From Kribbella antiqua (GTDB lineage: Bacteria > Actinomycetota > Actinomycetes > Propionibacteriales > Kribbellaceae), in contig NZ_SLWR01000006.1 in the NCBI RefSeq assembly GCF_004345665.1, positions 275,677 to 339,676 of the forward strand: a stretch of DNA of 64,000 nt, given 5' to 3'. Under the pieces are notes generated by a model. That model was not told where the DNA came from, searched no databases, and saw nothing but the letters and a program-made list of their open reading frames with translations. The translations under genes were made by a program, and so were the position numbers. Shown one piece after another: positions 17,942 through 27,019 of the stretch. Every line of letters starts with the position of its first letter. The first letter of the stretch is position 1.

Positions 17942-19219
17942 ATGACAGCCGACAGACTTGCCGCGCGCCGGTCGGGCTGGGACGGCGCCATCGAGCTGAT
18001 CGACGCTCAGGTGCGTGACGTCGTCCGCCGCGAGGGGATCGATCCACTCCGCGACCCGGCCGCGGTGAACGCCATCGTCGCCACCGTGATCCGCGAGTAC
18101 GACGAACGCAGCCTCTCCGGGCTGGTGCCGCCGATCGGGGACCTCGAAGCGGTCAGCCGGGAGGTGCACGACCGGGTCGCGGGATTCGGCCCGCTGCAGC
18201 GGTATCTCGACGATCCGGCGGTCGAGGAGATCTGGATCAACGAGCCGAGCCGGGTGTTCATCGCGCGCGAGGGCCGGCATGAGCTGACCACGACGGTGCT
18301 GACCGAGGAGGAGGTCAGCGATCTGGTCGAGCGGATGCTGAAGACGACTGGCCGGCGGATTGACGTGTCGCAGCCGTTCACGGACGCGCGGTTGCCGGAC
18401 GGCAGCCGGGTGCACATCGTGCTTGGCGGGATCACCCAGCGATATGCGGCGATCAACATCCGGAAATTCACCGTCCGTGCGACACGGTTGAGCGATCTCG
18501 TCGCGCTCGGATCGCTGACGCCGCACGCGGCCGCCGTACTGGATGCCGCGGTTGCGTGCGGGCTGAACATCCTCGTCTCCGGTGGGACGCAGGCCGGCAA
18601 GACGACCATGCTCAACGCGCTCGCCGGATCGATCCCGGGCAGCGAACGCGTCATCAGCTGCGAAGAGGTCTTCGAGATCAAGCTGCCGATTCCCGACTGG
18701 GTCTCCATGCAGACCCGGCAGGCCGGTCTCGAGGGTACTGGCGAGGTCCGCCTGCGCGACCTGGTCAAGGAGTCGCTGCGGATGCGGCCGTCGCGGGTGA
18801 TCGTCGGTGAGGTCAGAGGCGAGGAGTGCCTCGATCTCCTGTTGGCCTTGAACAGTGGATTGCCTGGCATGTGCACGATCCATGCAAACTCGGCGCGTGA
18901 GGCGCTGACGAAGATGTGCACGTTGCCGCTCCTCGCGGGAGAGAACATCGGTTCGAGGTTCGTGCTGCCGACCGTGGCCGGGTGCGTCGATCTCGTCGTA
19001 CATCTGGGGATCGCGGCGGACGGTCAGCGCCGGGTGCGGGAGATCGTGGCGGTGAGCGGCCGGATCGAGGACCAGGCGATCGAAACCGAGACCCTGTTCG
19101 GGACCCACGAGGGTCAGTTGCGCCGGGCAGAGGGCCATTTGCCGCATCCTGAGCGATTCCAGCAGGCCGGCTACTCCGTGACAGGCCTACTCACCGAGCT
19201 ACCGCGAGGAGTGGCGTGA
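17942..19219 (+). CDS. tadA: Tad/Flp pilus assembly ATPase (CpaF family)
   Basis: The 425-residue secretion ATPase has Walker A GGTQAGKTT (residues 214-222), an Asp-box-like CEEVFEIKLP, the Walker B region MRPSRVIVGEVRGEECLDLL and the conserved GLPGMCTIHANSAREAL. It powers assembly of Flp-type pili. ATG 17942 with GGGGAG ahead is preferred; the in-frame ATG 22 codons upstream lies in the leader hairpin region. It overlaps tadB by one base (TGATG). No CpaE/TadZ-like ATPase precedes it here, so this is a short Tad cluster. Confidence 0.93.
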   Translation: MTADRLAARRSGWDGAIELIDAQVRDVVRREGIDPLRDPAAVNAIVATVIREYDERSLSGLVPPIGDLEAVSREVHDRVAGFGPLQRYLDDPAVEEIWINEPSRVFIAREGRHELTTTVLTEEEVSDLVERMLKTTGRRIDVSQPFTDARLPDGSRVHIVLGGITQRYAAINIRKFTVRATRLSDLVALGSLTPHAAAVLDAAVACGLNILVSGGTQAGKTTMLNALAGSIPGSERVISCEEVFEIKLPIPDWVSMQTRQAGLEGTGEVRLRDLVKESLRMRPSRVIVGEVRGEECLDLLLALNSGLPGMCTIHANSAREALTKMCTLPLLAGENIGSRFVLPTVAGCVDLVVHLGIAADGQRRVREIVAVSGRIEDQAIETETLFGTHEGQLRRAEGHLPHPERFQQAGYSVTGLLTELPRGVA

Positions 19220-20079
19220 TGGGGCTGCTTCTTGGGTTGTTCTTTGGGATCGGGCTTCTGCTGATCATCTGGACCTTCGTGGCGCCGGCCGATACGCGGT
19301 CGGCGGGCGACGGGCGGTTGATTGCGCGGAGCCGTGATCTGCTGGCGAGCGCCGGGATCGAAGGCGTGACACCGGGTGCGTTCATCGGAGCCTGCCTGAT
19401 CACGGGTCTGGTCGGGTTCGTCGTGATGTTCGTGGTCTCGAGTGCGTGGCCGGTTGGCGTGGTGTTCGGGGTGATCGCCGGTGGGATGCCGGTCGCGGTC
19501 GTGCGGAGCCGGGCGCGGAAGCGGCTTGCGGAGTTCCGCGAGCTGTGGCCGGACGTGGTCGACAACATCGCGTCGGCGGTCCGGGCCGGGCTGTCGTTGT
19601 CCGAGGCGCTGGCGCAGGTGGGCGAGCGTGGCCCGTTGCCGCTGCGTGAGCCGTTCCGGCGCTTCGGTGCGGACTATGCGTCCACAGGGCGGTTCGCCGA
19701 TTCGCTGGACCGGTTGAAGGCGCGACTCGCGGATCCCGTCGGCGACCGGGTGGTCGAGGCTTTGCGGATCGCCCGCGAGGTCGGCGGTGGAGATCTCGGC
19801 CGGTTGCTGCGCTCACTCTCGACGTTCCTGCGCGACGACGCCCGGACCAGATCCGAGCTCGAATCCCGCCAGTCCTGGTCAGTCAACGGCGCCCGCGTCG
19901 CCGTCGCCGCCCCATGGCTCGTACTGGCGCTGCTGTCCTTCCAGGGCGACGTAATCCAGCGCTACAACTCACCAATAGGCGCCCTGATCATCGGCGTCGG
20001 CGCGATCGTCTGCGTAGTCGCCTACCGCCTCATGCTCCGCATCGGCCGCCTCCCCGAACCCGAACGAGTCCTCCGATGA
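19219..20079 (+). CDS. tadB: Tad pilus assembly inner membrane platform protein, TadB-like
   Basis: The 286-residue protein has an N-terminal pair of hydrophobic segments, a T2SSF (GspF-like) cytoplasmic domain (ELWPDVVDNIASAVRAGLSL.., about residues 110-235) and C-terminal membrane helices. It should form the pilus platform together with TadC. It begins inside the tadA stop and ends in ATGA with a small ORF at 20076. Confidence 0.88.
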   Translation: MGLLLGLFFGIGLLLIIWTFVAPADTRSAGDGRLIARSRDLLASAGIEGVTPGAFIGACLITGLVGFVVMFVVSSAWPVGVVFGVIAGGMPVAVVRSRARKRLAEFRELWPDVVDNIASAVRAGLSLSEALAQVGERGPLPLREPFRRFGADYASTGRFADSLDRLKARLADPVGDRVVEALRIAREVGGGDLGRLLRSLSTFLRDDARTRSELESRQSWSVNGARVAVAAPWLVLALLSFQGDVIQRYNSPIGALIIGVGAIVCVVAYRLMLRIGRLPEPERVLR

Positions 20080-20261
20080 CCGCCCGCCCAACCCGACACA
20101 CCACAAGCGCCCGTGCCGCCGTACTCGAGGAGTGCGCTGGAAGGCACCCGCACGCGGCTGCGATTAAGCGGCGTACGGCTGCGACCGATCGTGCGCCTGC
20201 GACCGAGTGTGCGGGTGCGGTTGAGTGGCGCGAGGCGACGGATGGGTGGGGGTTGAGATGA
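20076..20261 (+). CDS. possible 61-codon coupled ORF between tadB and tadC
   Basis: The ATG at 20076 overlaps the tadB stop (ATGA), and the TGA at 20259-20261 overlaps the tadC ATG at 20258 (again ATGA). The peptide, MTARPTRHTTSARAAVLEEC onward, is Ala/Arg/Thr-rich without a recognisable domain. The DNA is made of short repeats of GCGGCTGCGA/TGCGCCTGCGA-like units. It may be translated filler that bridges tadB and tadC, or a tiny gene. No homology is claimed. Confidence 0.3.
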   Translation: MTARPTRHTTSARAAVLEECAGRHPHAAAIKRRTAATDRAPATECAGAVEWREATDGWGLR

Positions 20262-21196
20262 GCCCGATCGTGTTGGGTGGGTTGCTGGGGGCGCTCTTTG
20301 GCGCGAGTTTGTTGCTTGTTGTGCGGCGGTTGCCGTTCCTGCGCCGGCCGTCGGTGGACGACCGGATCGGGCCGTATCTGCGGGATCTTGGTGGGTCGGA
20401 CGTATTTCTCGGGGTGGTCGACTCCGGGTCGCCGTTCTACGCGATCTTGCGGTTGTTCGGGCCATCGCTGCGCGCGGGCGCGAACCGGTTGGAGCGAATC
20501 CTCGGCGGCGCCGGATCGATCCGGCGCCGGCTGGCGCGGGCGGGGATCGAGCGGTCGGTCGAGGAGTTCCGGATCGAGCAGGTGCTGTGGGGAACGGCCG
20601 GGTTCGGGGCCGGGCTCGTCGTGTCGATCGTGGCGTTGGCCTTCGGGATCGGGAACCCGGTGGGCATGCTGATGTTCTGCGGCCTGCTCGGCGTACTCGG
20701 GGTGCTTGCCCGCGACACCTATCTGACGACGCAAGTACGACGCCGCGAGCGACGTCTGCTTGCCGAACTGCCAACGGTCGCGGAGTTGCTGGCGTTGTCC
20801 GTCGCGGCCGGTGAGGGTCCGGCGGCCGCGCTCGATCGGGTCGCACGGTCGTGTCGTGGCGAGCTCGCCGAGGAGCTGAAGCGGGTGCTCGGTGAGACCC
20901 GCGCCGGCGAGACGCTCGTACGCGCGCTCGACGGGCTCGCGGATCGGACCGGGCTGCTGGCGTTGTCGAGGTTCGCGGACGGCCTGGCGGTCGCACTCGA
21001 ACGCGGTACGCCGCTGGCCGACGTACTGCGGGCTCAAGCGGGTGACATTCGTGAGGCCGGACGGCGCGAGTTGATCGAATCCGGCGCGCGCCGGGAAGTC
21101 GCCATGATGATCCCGGTGGTGTTTCTCGTACTGCCGGTGACCATCGCCTTCGCCTTCTATCCAGGCGCTGTCGGAATTCGGCTGATCGCCGGATGA
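20258..21196 (+). CDS. tadC: Tad pilus assembly platform protein, TadC-like
   Basis: The 312-residue protein has a strongly hydrophobic N-terminus (MSPIVLGGLLGALFGASLLL), two central membrane segments (about residues 105-150) and a T2SSF domain (LLAELPTVAELLALSVAAGE..) before a last helix. It partners TadB in the pilus platform. The ATG is chosen for its ATGA coupling and for the N-terminal helix; an upstream in-frame start would prepend 11 residues of filler. Confidence 0.87.
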   Translation: MSPIVLGGLLGALFGASLLLVVRRLPFLRRPSVDDRIGPYLRDLGGSDVFLGVVDSGSPFYAILRLFGPSLRAGANRLERILGGAGSIRRRLARAGIERSVEEFRIEQVLWGTAGFGAGLVVSIVALAFGIGNPVGMLMFCGLLGVLGVLARDTYLTTQVRRRERRLLAELPTVAELLALSVAAGEGPAAALDRVARSCRGELAEELKRVLGETRAGETLVRALDGLADRTGLLALSRFADGLAVALERGTPLADVLRAQAGDIREAGRRELIESGARREVAMMIPVVFLVLPVTIAFAFYPGAVGIRLIAG

Positions 21197-21210
21197 ACTG
21201 AGGAGAGGTC

Positions 21211-21408
21211 ATGTCGTTACTGCTGACGAGGCTGTTCGTGGCGCTGCTGCTGAAGCCACGCCCCGCGCGAATGGAGCGCGGCGACGTACCAGGCTGGGTG
21301 CTGATCACCGTGATGACCGCAGGCCTGGTCGTCGCTCTCTGGGCAGTTGCCGACCAGCAACTGCGCCAGATCTTCGAAAAGGCGCTGAACTCCGTCACCA
21401 ACAAGTGA
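21211..21408 (+). CDS. small single-span membrane protein of the tad operon (pilin-like)
   Basis: The 65-residue protein has one hydrophobic segment (WVLITVMTAGLVVALWAVA, about residues 29-47) preceded by ERGDVPG. Its short size, single helix and position after tadC fit a Flp pilin or pseudopilin subunit, but it lacks a clear prepilin GxxxxE(Y) cleavage motif. GAGGAGAGG ahead of the ATG is a strong ribosome site. Its stop overlaps the next start (TGATG). Confidence 0.7.
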   Translation: MSLLLTRLFVALLLKPRPARMERGDVPGWVLITVMTAGLVVALWAVADQQLRQIFEKALNSVTNK

Positions 21409-22184
21409 TGCCCGCCAGCCCACCTGCCAACCGGCACCCGCGAGCACGGCACGCCGAAGCACTCCACACCCCGACGCCCCGCGCCGAGCCGCTGCCGCAC
21501 GAGCCCGCACAACGCGAGCCGGTGCGGCACGGACTCGTGTGGCGCGGCGTGGTGAGGCGCCAGCCGCTCCGACGCGGACCGATGCGTCGCCGCACGGTGC
21601 GCGGTGGGTTGGCGGGAACCTCGGGGGTCCGGGCGGGGCAGGTTCGGTGCACGTTGGTTGCGCTCGGCAAGCGTCGGCGAGGTGGACCGTTCGGGAGGGC
21701 GCTGCGAGGTGGACCGTTCGGGACGGTGCTGCGAGGTGGACCGGTAGGGACGGTGCTGCGAGGTGGACCGTTCGGGATGCTGCGAGGTGGGCGGCGCGGG
21801 GGGATGCGACGGGGTGAACGTGGGTCGGCGGTGGTCGACTTTGTGTTGGTGTCGGTGCTGGTTGTGCCGTTGTTCCTCGCGATCTTGCAGGTCGGGTTGT
21901 ACTTGTACGTGCGGAACACGATGACTGCCGCGGCGTCGGAAGGGGCGCACTACGCGGCGGTGCTGAATCGCGAACCAGCGGACGGGGAGGCACGCACCCG
22001 CGACTTGGTCGGTGGGGTGATCAGTGACCACCTGGTCGACTCGGTGCAGGCTGAGGAAGTTGACGTCGACGGGCAGTTGGGTGTGCGGGTCGTCGTGAAA
22101 GCACACATGCCGCCGCTTGGTCTATGGGGACCCGGTGCCGACTTCAGCGTCGAAGGTCATGCCGTGAAGGAGACCGGCCAATGA
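21408..22184 (+). CDS. TadE-like pseudopilin with 135-residue repetitive N-terminal extension
   Basis: Residues 136-258 are a TadE-like domain: GERGSAVVDFVLVSVLVVPL starting a long N-terminal helix, then a small extracytoplasmic domain. The first 135 residues are Arg/Gly/Pro-rich and include a 9-residue repeat RGGPFGTVL. TadE proteins normally begin a few residues before the GERGS motif, so either the extension is translated from the coupled ATG 21408, or the true start is the in-frame ATG 21804 (MRRGERGS) with weak GGGG ahead. Its 4-bp ATGA overlap at the end couples the next gene. Confidence 0.65.
   Translation: MPASPPANRHPRARHAEALHTPTPRAEPLPHEPAQREPVRHGLVWRGVVRRQPLRRGPMRRRTVRGGLAGTSGVRAGQVRCTLVALGKRRRGGPFGRALRGGPFGTVLRGGPVGTVLRGGPFGMLRGGRRGGMRRGERGSAVVDFVLVSVLVVPLFLAILQVGLYLYVRNTMTAAASEGAHYAAVLNREPADGEARTRDLVGGVISDHLVDSVQAEEVDVDGQLGVRVVVKAHMPPLGLWGPGADFSVEGHAVKETGQ
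21677..21801 (+). repeat. 27-bp tandem repeat, about five units
   Basis: Units beginning GCGAGGTGGACCGTTCGGGA start at 21677, 21704, 21731, 21758 and 21782, giving three periods of 27 bp and one of 24 bp. All units preserve the reading frame of the TadE-like gene. The last unit is degenerate. Confidence 0.85.
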
Positions 22185-22816
22185 GCCTCACCGTTCAAGG
22201 TTCCGTCGCGGCAGCCAACGCCGGACACGAGTCGCGAGCCGGTGAGCGTTCGCACGTGCGGACTCGTCGTACGGAGCTGGGTGCGCGGGCTTGTGGTGCG
22301 GGGTTGCGTGCGCGGGCTTGTTGTGCGGGGCTGCGTGCGCGGGCCTGTGGTGCGGGTTGGTTGCTGCGGATGGGGTCGCGGCAGGGGGAGCGTGGGAGTG
22401 CGGTGGTCGAGTTTTCGTGGTTGGCGTTGTTGTTGATGGTTCCGTTGGTGTACGTGATGTTGGGTGTGTTCGACGTACAGCGGGCGTCGTACGGCGCGAC
22501 GACGGCGACGCGGGCGGCGGGGCGGGCGTTCATCATCGTGCCGGCCGGGTTGTCGGAGGATGAAGCGCGGGCGCGGGCGTTCGAGGCGGCGCGGCTGGCG
22601 ATGAAGGACCAAGGATTGGAGCTGAGCTCCGACCAGCTCACCATCAGTTGCAGCCCCGCGTGCCTGGAGCCGGGGTCGACCGTCACCGTCACGTTGAACA
22701 CCGAAGTGCCGTTACCGCTCATCCCCGACGCCCTCGGCGGCGAACCCCCGGCTATCCACATCTCCGCCTCGCACACCGAACCGTACGGCGACTACCGCGA
22801 AGCCAAGGGCAGCTGA
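22181..22816 (+). CDS. second TadE-like protein with repetitive N-terminal extension
   Basis: The TadE-like part starts near residue 64 (MGSRQGERGSAVVEFSWLAL) with a long hydrophobic helix, followed by a ~125-residue extracytoplasmic domain holding a Cys pair (CSPACLEPG). The first ~63 residues carry a repeat GLRARACGA in which Cys and Arg alternate, unlike any pilus protein I know. ATG 22181 is coupled to the upstream stop (ATGA), and the in-frame ATG 22370 would give a family-sized protein. Coupling to the next gene is TGATG. Confidence 0.65.
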   Translation: MSLTVQGSVAAANAGHESRAGERSHVRTRRTELGARACGAGLRARACCAGLRARACGAGWLLRMGSRQGERGSAVVEFSWLALLLMVPLVYVMLGVFDVQRASYGATTATRAAGRAFIIVPAGLSEDEARARAFEAARLAMKDQGLELSSDQLTISCSPACLEPGSTVTVTLNTEVPLPLIPDALGGEPPAIHISASHTEPYGDYREAKGS

Positions 22817-23376
22817 TGAACCACCCACCGGAGACTGGTTGCCCGCAACAACAACACCCACTTGGCGGGAGTGGGATGCTGCGAGAGGGCCGCGGCGATG
22901 GCGGGGCCGGGCGTGAGTGGGCTGGGGGTCGGGGTCGGCGGGTGGTGGGGGCGGCGGGTCGGGGGGAGCGGGGGCAGATGACGGTGTTGATCATTGGGTT
23001 TACCGCAATCGTGTTGTTGATGATTGTGGTGGTGACGGACGTCTCGAAGGTGTTCTTGGTGCGGCGGGACTTGGATGCGACCGCGGACGGGGCGGTGTTG
23101 GCGGCGGCCAACGGGCTGGCGGCGATTTATGCGCAGCCGGCGGGGGACGGGAATGCGGAGATCGATCCGGACGAGGCGCGGCGGTTGACGGCGGACTATT
23201 TGGATGAGGTTGCTGCGAGCAACAGGTTCGACGGGTTGGACTGGTCGGCGGATGTTGCGGGGACGACAGTGACGGTGCGGCTGACCTCGTCGGTGGACCT
23301 GCCCTTCGCGCCACCCGGCTGGCAAAGCTCAGCCGACATCGCCTCCGAAGCAGCCGCGGTCGTCCCCATCCGCTGA
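22816..23376 (+). CDS. TadG-like pilus assembly protein (putative Flp pilus-associated)
   Basis: The protein contains the TadG-type start RGERGQMTVLIIGFTAIVLL with a hydrophobic helix (about residues 55-78) and DGAVLAAANGLAA, typical of putative Flp pilus assembly TadE/G-like proteins. The first ~50 residues are Gly/Arg-rich filler; an in-frame GTG at 22942 is an alternative start nearer the conserved part. It is the last gene of the tad operon and is followed by a hairpin. Confidence 0.68.
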   Translation: MNHPPETGCPQQQHPLGGSGMLREGRGDGGAGREWAGGRGRRVVGAAGRGERGQMTVLIIGFTAIVLLMIVVVTDVSKVFLVRRDLDATADGAVLAAANGLAAIYAQPAGDGNAEIDPDEARRLTADYLDEVAASNRFDGLDWSADVAGTTVTVRLTSSVDLPFAPPGWQSSADIASEAAAVVPIR

Positions 23377-23490
23377 CCTCGTAGCTGCTGCGACGACTTC
23401 TGGCAGTCCTGTCCATCGCTCCAGACGCTGGCTCGGTGGCTGTTATCCACCCACCTGAAGCCGACGCGGTGGTATCGACCATCAAGCTGA

Positions 23491-23516
23491 CGTGGTCATT
23501 ACCACCGTTGACCACG
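23491..23516. terminator. stem-loop between the tad operon and the NmrA-like gene
   Basis: CGTGGTCA (23491-23498) pairs with TGACCACG (23509-23516) over a 10-nt loop between convergent genes. An overlapping alternative pairing uses GGTGGTA/TACCACC. No U-tract is present, so it is a weak terminator candidate. Confidence 0.45.
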
Positions 23517-23526
23517 CTCCGGCGGC

Positions 23527-24327
23527 TCAGGTGAAGAGGGCTGGGTTGTCGGCCAGCCAGGTGCGGAAGGTGCGGCCTGAGCGGCCGGTCAGGAGCTCCA
23601 CGGTGGGTTCGATCGGCTGGGGGATGCCTACGCGGGAGGCCCAGTAGGCGAGGAGTGCTTCCAGTTGGGCTGGGTTGCGCATCGGCATTTCGGCGCGGGC
23701 CTGGTCGGGGGTGAGTTCCACCGGCTCGATCGGGAGGCCGGTGACTTCGGTGATGAGCTCGATCTGGTGGCGGCGGGTCATGGACTCGGGGCCGGTGAGG
23801 GCGTAGCCCCGGCCGTCGTGGCCGTTGCCGGGGCCGTCGAGAAGGACGCGGACCGCGACGTCGGCGATGTCCTGCTCGTGGATCGGGGCTTCCTCGGCGC
23901 TCAGATACGGCAAACGGATCTGGCCGGTCGCGCGCGCCTGGTACGACCAGAACGTTGCGTTGCTCATGAAGGCGCCGGGACGCAGATAGGTCGTCGCATA
24001 TGAACCGCTGCCGATGACGCGTTCGGCCTTGGCGTGCGGGTCGTCGCCTCCGGCGTCCGAGGCCATTGAGCTCAGTACGACGACCTGTTTCACACCGGCC
24101 GCTTCGGCTGCTTCGACGAACGTGTGCGCCGACGACGCATCGGCGTACAGGAAGACCTGGGAGATGTCGCGCAGGGCGGGCGCGGGGTCGGCCGGGTCGT
24201 ATCCGATCGATGAGGGCACGGCGGAGGGCTCGCGGCTGGCGACGCGGACATCGCGGCCCCCGTTGGTGAGACCGGTGGTGACGGCGCGGGCGATCTTGCC
24301 GCGGCCGCCAGTGATGAGAATGCTCAT
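23527..24327 (-). CDS. NmrA-like NAD(P)-binding protein (atypical SDR)
   Basis: The 266-residue protein starts with the dinucleotide motif MSILITGGRGKIARAVTTGL and has the HTFVEAAEAAGVKQVVVLSS region of NmrA/QOR2-type atypical short-chain dehydrogenases, with no Tyr-X3-Lys catalytic pair visible. Such proteins are quinone oxidoreductases or redox sensors. It is divergent from a tetR gene with 112 bp between, so the TetR is the probable regulator. Confidence 0.85.
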   Translation of the reverse strand: MSILITGGRGKIARAVTTGLTNGGRDVRVASREPSAVPSSIGYDPADPAPALRDISQVFLYADASSAHTFVEAAEAAGVKQVVVLSSMASDAGGDDPHAKAERVIGSGSYATTYLRPGAFMSNATFWSYQARATGQIRLPYLSAEEAPIHEQDIADVAVRVLLDGPGNGHDGRGYALTGPESMTRRHQIELITEVTGLPIEPVELTPDQARAEMPMRNPAQLEALLAYWASRVGIPQPIEPTVELLTGRSGRTFRTWLADNPALFT

Positions 24328-24343
24328 GGTGTTGCTCCAAGTC

Positions 24344-24356
24344 TGTAGTGACTACA
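24344..24356. promoter_or_regulatory. palindrome TGTAGT-G-ACTACA, candidate TetR operator
   Basis: A perfect 13-bp dyad lies in the divergent intergenic region, 17 bp upstream of the NmrA-like start. Its size and position fit the binding site of the divergently encoded TetR protein, covering the leader of the reductase gene. Confidence 0.5.
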
Positions 24357-24439
24357 AGATTGGATGAAGTAAAACATATCGTCTATGCTCTGTTCAACGG
24401 GACCGGGCGAGCGGGAGAGCAAGCAGGGAAAGAGGTGAG

Positions 24440-25075
24440 ATGACCGAGCAGGTGGGCCGGCGCGAGCGGAAGAAGCAGCAGACGCGGCAGGCGATCTCGG
24501 ATGTGGCGACGGCGCTGTTCATCGAGCGCGGGTTCGACGCGGTGACGGTGGCGGACGTGGCGCGGGCCGCCGATGTCGCCGTACAGACGGTGTTCAACCA
24601 CTTTCCGACCAAGGAGGATCTGTTCTTCGACGAGCACGGATGGTGGACCGGGCCGATGAAGTCGGTGATGGAGGCGCCGGACGGGACGGATCCGGTGGAC
24701 GCCCTGGAGCGCCATTACCGGACGGAGTTGCGAGACCGGATGGACGCTGGTCACCTGGCGACCTGGACGAAGTTCAACCGCACGATCGAGGAGAGTCCGG
24801 CGCTGGTGGCGCGCCGGCGACAGCACGCGGCGCGGATGGAGGAGATGCTCGGCGAGGCGCTGTATGTCCGAAACCCCACCCTCGGCCGGTTGAAGAGCCG
24901 GTTGGTCGCGGCGCAGTACACCGCGGCGCAGAAGGTGCTGGAGGAGGAGTTGGTGCGGCTGCTGCCGGCGGAGCCATCCCAGCAGGACGTCGACAAGGCA
25001 CATGCACAGTTGGAGTCAGCGGTCGAGGAGGTGTTCGCCGTACTGCGGCATGGATTGAGCGAGGAATCGGTTTAA
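24440..25075 (+). CDS. TetR-family transcriptional regulator
   Basis: The 211-residue protein has a standard TetR DNA-binding domain at residues 8-55 (RERKKQQTRQAISDVATALF, then VTVADVARAADVAVQTVFNHF). The ligand-binding part is helical and unassigned. GAAAGAGGTGAG precedes the ATG. It likely represses the divergent NmrA-like gene through the TGTAGTGACTACA site. Confidence 0.92.
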   Translation: MTEQVGRRERKKQQTRQAISDVATALFIERGFDAVTVADVARAADVAVQTVFNHFPTKEDLFFDEHGWWTGPMKSVMEAPDGTDPVDALERHYRTELRDRMDAGHLATWTKFNRTIEESPALVARRRQHAARMEEMLGEALYVRNPTLGRLKSRLVAAQYTAAQKVLEEELVRLLPAEPSQQDVDKAHAQLESAVEEVFAVLRHGLSEESV

Positions 25076-25110
25076 CGGCAACGGGGCCCTAGCGGGTACG
25101 CTGCTTGGTT

Positions 25111-26232
25111 GTGGCTGGACTGGATTTTGACGCGGAGCTCAAGCAGCTCGACGCGACGCTGACCTCGATCGAGAAGGTGCTCGATCTCGACACCCTGCGC
25201 AAAGAGATCGCGGACCTCGGCGAGAAGGTGGCCGCGCCGGACCTGTGGGACGACCAGGCGAACGCGCAGAAGGTGACGTCACGGCTGTCCAGCCTGCAGG
25301 CCGACCTGGAGCGGGTGACCGCGCTGCGTGGCCGGATCGAAGATCTCGGTGCACTGGTCGAGCTGGGCCGGGAAGAGAACGACGCCGACAGCATGGCCGA
25401 GGCCGAGAAGGAGATTGGCTCGCTGAGCAAGGCGATCCAGTCCCTCGAGGTGCGCACCCTGCTGTCCGGTGAGTACGACGAACGTGAGGCGCTCGTCACC
25501 ATTCGCTCCGGCGCCGGTGGTGTCGACGCGGCGGACTTCGCGGAGATGCTGCAGCGGATGTACCTACGCTGGGCCGAGCGGCACGGCTATGCCACCGAGG
25601 TCTACGACACGTCGTACGCCGAAGAGGCCGGGCTCAAGTCGACCACGTTCGGAGTCAAGGCGCCGTACGCGTATGGCACGTTGAGTGTGGAGTCGGGTAC
25701 GCACCGGCTGGTGCGGATCTCGCCGTTCGACAACCAGGGTCGCCGGCAGACCTCGTTCGCCGCGGTCGAGGTGGTTCCGGTGCTCGAGCAGACCGACGAG
25801 ATCGACGTACCCGAGGAGGAACTGCGGATCGACGTGTACCGCTCGTCGGGGCCGGGTGGTCAGAGCGTCAACACCACCGACTCCGCGGTCCGGATCACGC
25901 ACATCCCGACCGGAACCGTGGTCTCCTGCCAGAACGAGAAGTCGCAACTGCAGAACAAGGCCAGCGCGATGGTGATCCTGAAGGCGAAGCTGCTCGCGCT
26001 GAAGAAGGCCGAGGAGCGGGCCCAGATCGACGCGCTGCGTGGTGACGTGCAGGGGTCGTGGGGTGACCAGATGCGGTCGTACGTCCTGCACCCGTACCAG
26101 ATGGTGAAGGACCTGCGTACGCAGTACGAGTCGGGCAACACCTCAGGCGTGTTCGACGGTGAGATCGACGACTTCATCGAGGCCGGCATCCGCTGGCGTC
26201 GCACCGGTCAGACGGTTGCTGAGCAGAACTGA
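25111..26232 (+). CDS. prfB: peptide chain release factor 2
   Basis: The 373-residue protein is RF2: the catalytic GGQ (residues 249-251) in [20 protein letters not shown] and the stop-codon-reading SPF tripeptide (204-206). It terminates translation at UGA and UAA. The usual programmed frameshift near codon 25 of many bacterial prfB genes is absent; the frame is continuous. GTG 25111 ([10 protein letters not shown]) is preferred over the TTG two codons upstream. In many actinobacteria prfB lies beside ftsE, which here is 21 kb away. Confidence 0.95.
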   Translation: MAGLDFDAELKQLDATLTSIEKVLDLDTLRKEIADLGEKVAAPDLWDDQANAQKVTSRLSSLQADLERVTALRGRIEDLGALVELGREENDADSMAEAEKEIGSLSKAIQSLEVRTLLSGEYDEREALVTIRSGAGGVDAADFAEMLQRMYLRWAERHGYATEVYDTSYAEEAGLKSTTFGVKAPYAYGTLSVESGTHRLVRISPFDNQGRRQTSFAAVEVVPVLEQTDEIDVPEEELRIDVYRSSGPGGQSVNTTDSAVRITHIPTGTVVSCQNEKSQLQNKASAMVILKAKLLALKKAEERAQIDALRGDVQGSWGDQMRSYVLHPYQMVKDLRTQYESGNTSGVFDGEIDDFIEAGIRWRRTGQTVAEQN

Positions 26233-27019
26233 TCTTCGCGCGGACTGCAGCAGTTGCTTCGGCCTCTGCTGCGTCGCACTGACGTTCAGCAAGTCGGCGG
26301 ACTTCGCGATCGACAAAGCCGCCGGTGACCCCTGCCCGAACCTGGCCGACGACTTTCGCTGCACCATCCACACCAAGCTGCGGCCGAAGGGCTTCCAGGG
26401 CTGCACGGTGTACGACTGCTTCGGCGCGGGGCAGGAGATCTCACGCCGCGCAGGTAAGAGCTGGCGGGAGCAGTCTGGGCAGCAGATGTTCGAGGCGCTG
26501 CCGATCCTGAGACAGCTGCATGAGCTGCTCTGGTATTTGGCGGAAGCCCTTGAATACAAGGAGACCCGCTCGATCCATGCGGATCTCCGCACGATGGTCG
26601 ACCGCGTTGAACAGGTCAGTCGTACGGCGGACCTGACGGCGGTCGACGTAGTTGGGGAACGGGCTGCGGTCAACGAGTTGCTGCTGAAGACCAGCCAACT
26701 CATCCGCGGCAAACAGCGCAAGAAGAAGGAACGCCGCGGCGCCGACCTGATTGGGGCCCGGCTCCGCGGCGCCGACCTGCACAAGGCGAATCTCCGCGGC
26801 GCGTACCTGATCGGCGCCGACCTCCGTGACGCCGACCTCCGGCAGGCGGACCTCATCGGCTCGGATCTGCGTGACGCAGACCTGCGCGGCGCCAACCTGA
26901 TGGGTGCGCTGTTCCTCACCCAGGCTCAGGTCAACGCCGCGCGTGGTGACCGTGCCACCAAACTTTCGGCAGCTCTTACCCGCCCACCCCACTGGAGCGA
27001 GAGCGCAGTTGGTGCGTGA
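26216..27019 (+). CDS. pentapeptide-repeat protein with N-terminal Cys-rich region
   Basis: Residues ~175-235 form about eleven A(D/N)LxG-type pentapeptide repeats ([20 protein letters not shown] and onward), which build a right-handed quadrilateral helix. The N-terminal half has a Cys-rich part ([27 protein letters not shown]) that may bind metal. The start is uncertain: TTG 26216 keeps the conserved [12 protein letters not shown] region with the least overlap, and a GTG at 26159 deeper inside prfB is also open. It overlaps the prfB end and, convergently, the MFS gene by 44 bp. Confidence 0.75.
   Translation: MLSRTDLRADCSSCFGLCCVALTFSKSADFAIDKAAGDPCPNLADDFRCTIHTKLRPKGFQGCTVYDCFGAGQEISRRAGKSWREQSGQQMFEALPILRQLHELLWYLAEALEYKETRSIHADLRTMVDRVEQVSRTADLTAVDVVGERAAVNELLLKTSQLIRGKQRKKKERRGADLIGARLRGADLHKANLRGAYLIGADLRDADLRQADLIGSDLRDADLRGANLMGALFLTQAQVNAARGDRATKLSAALTRPPHWSESAVGA

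Noticed and set aside
25111..25200. Programmed frameshift in prfB
   Set aside because: The N-terminal frame is continuous, with no in-frame UGA or slippery site.
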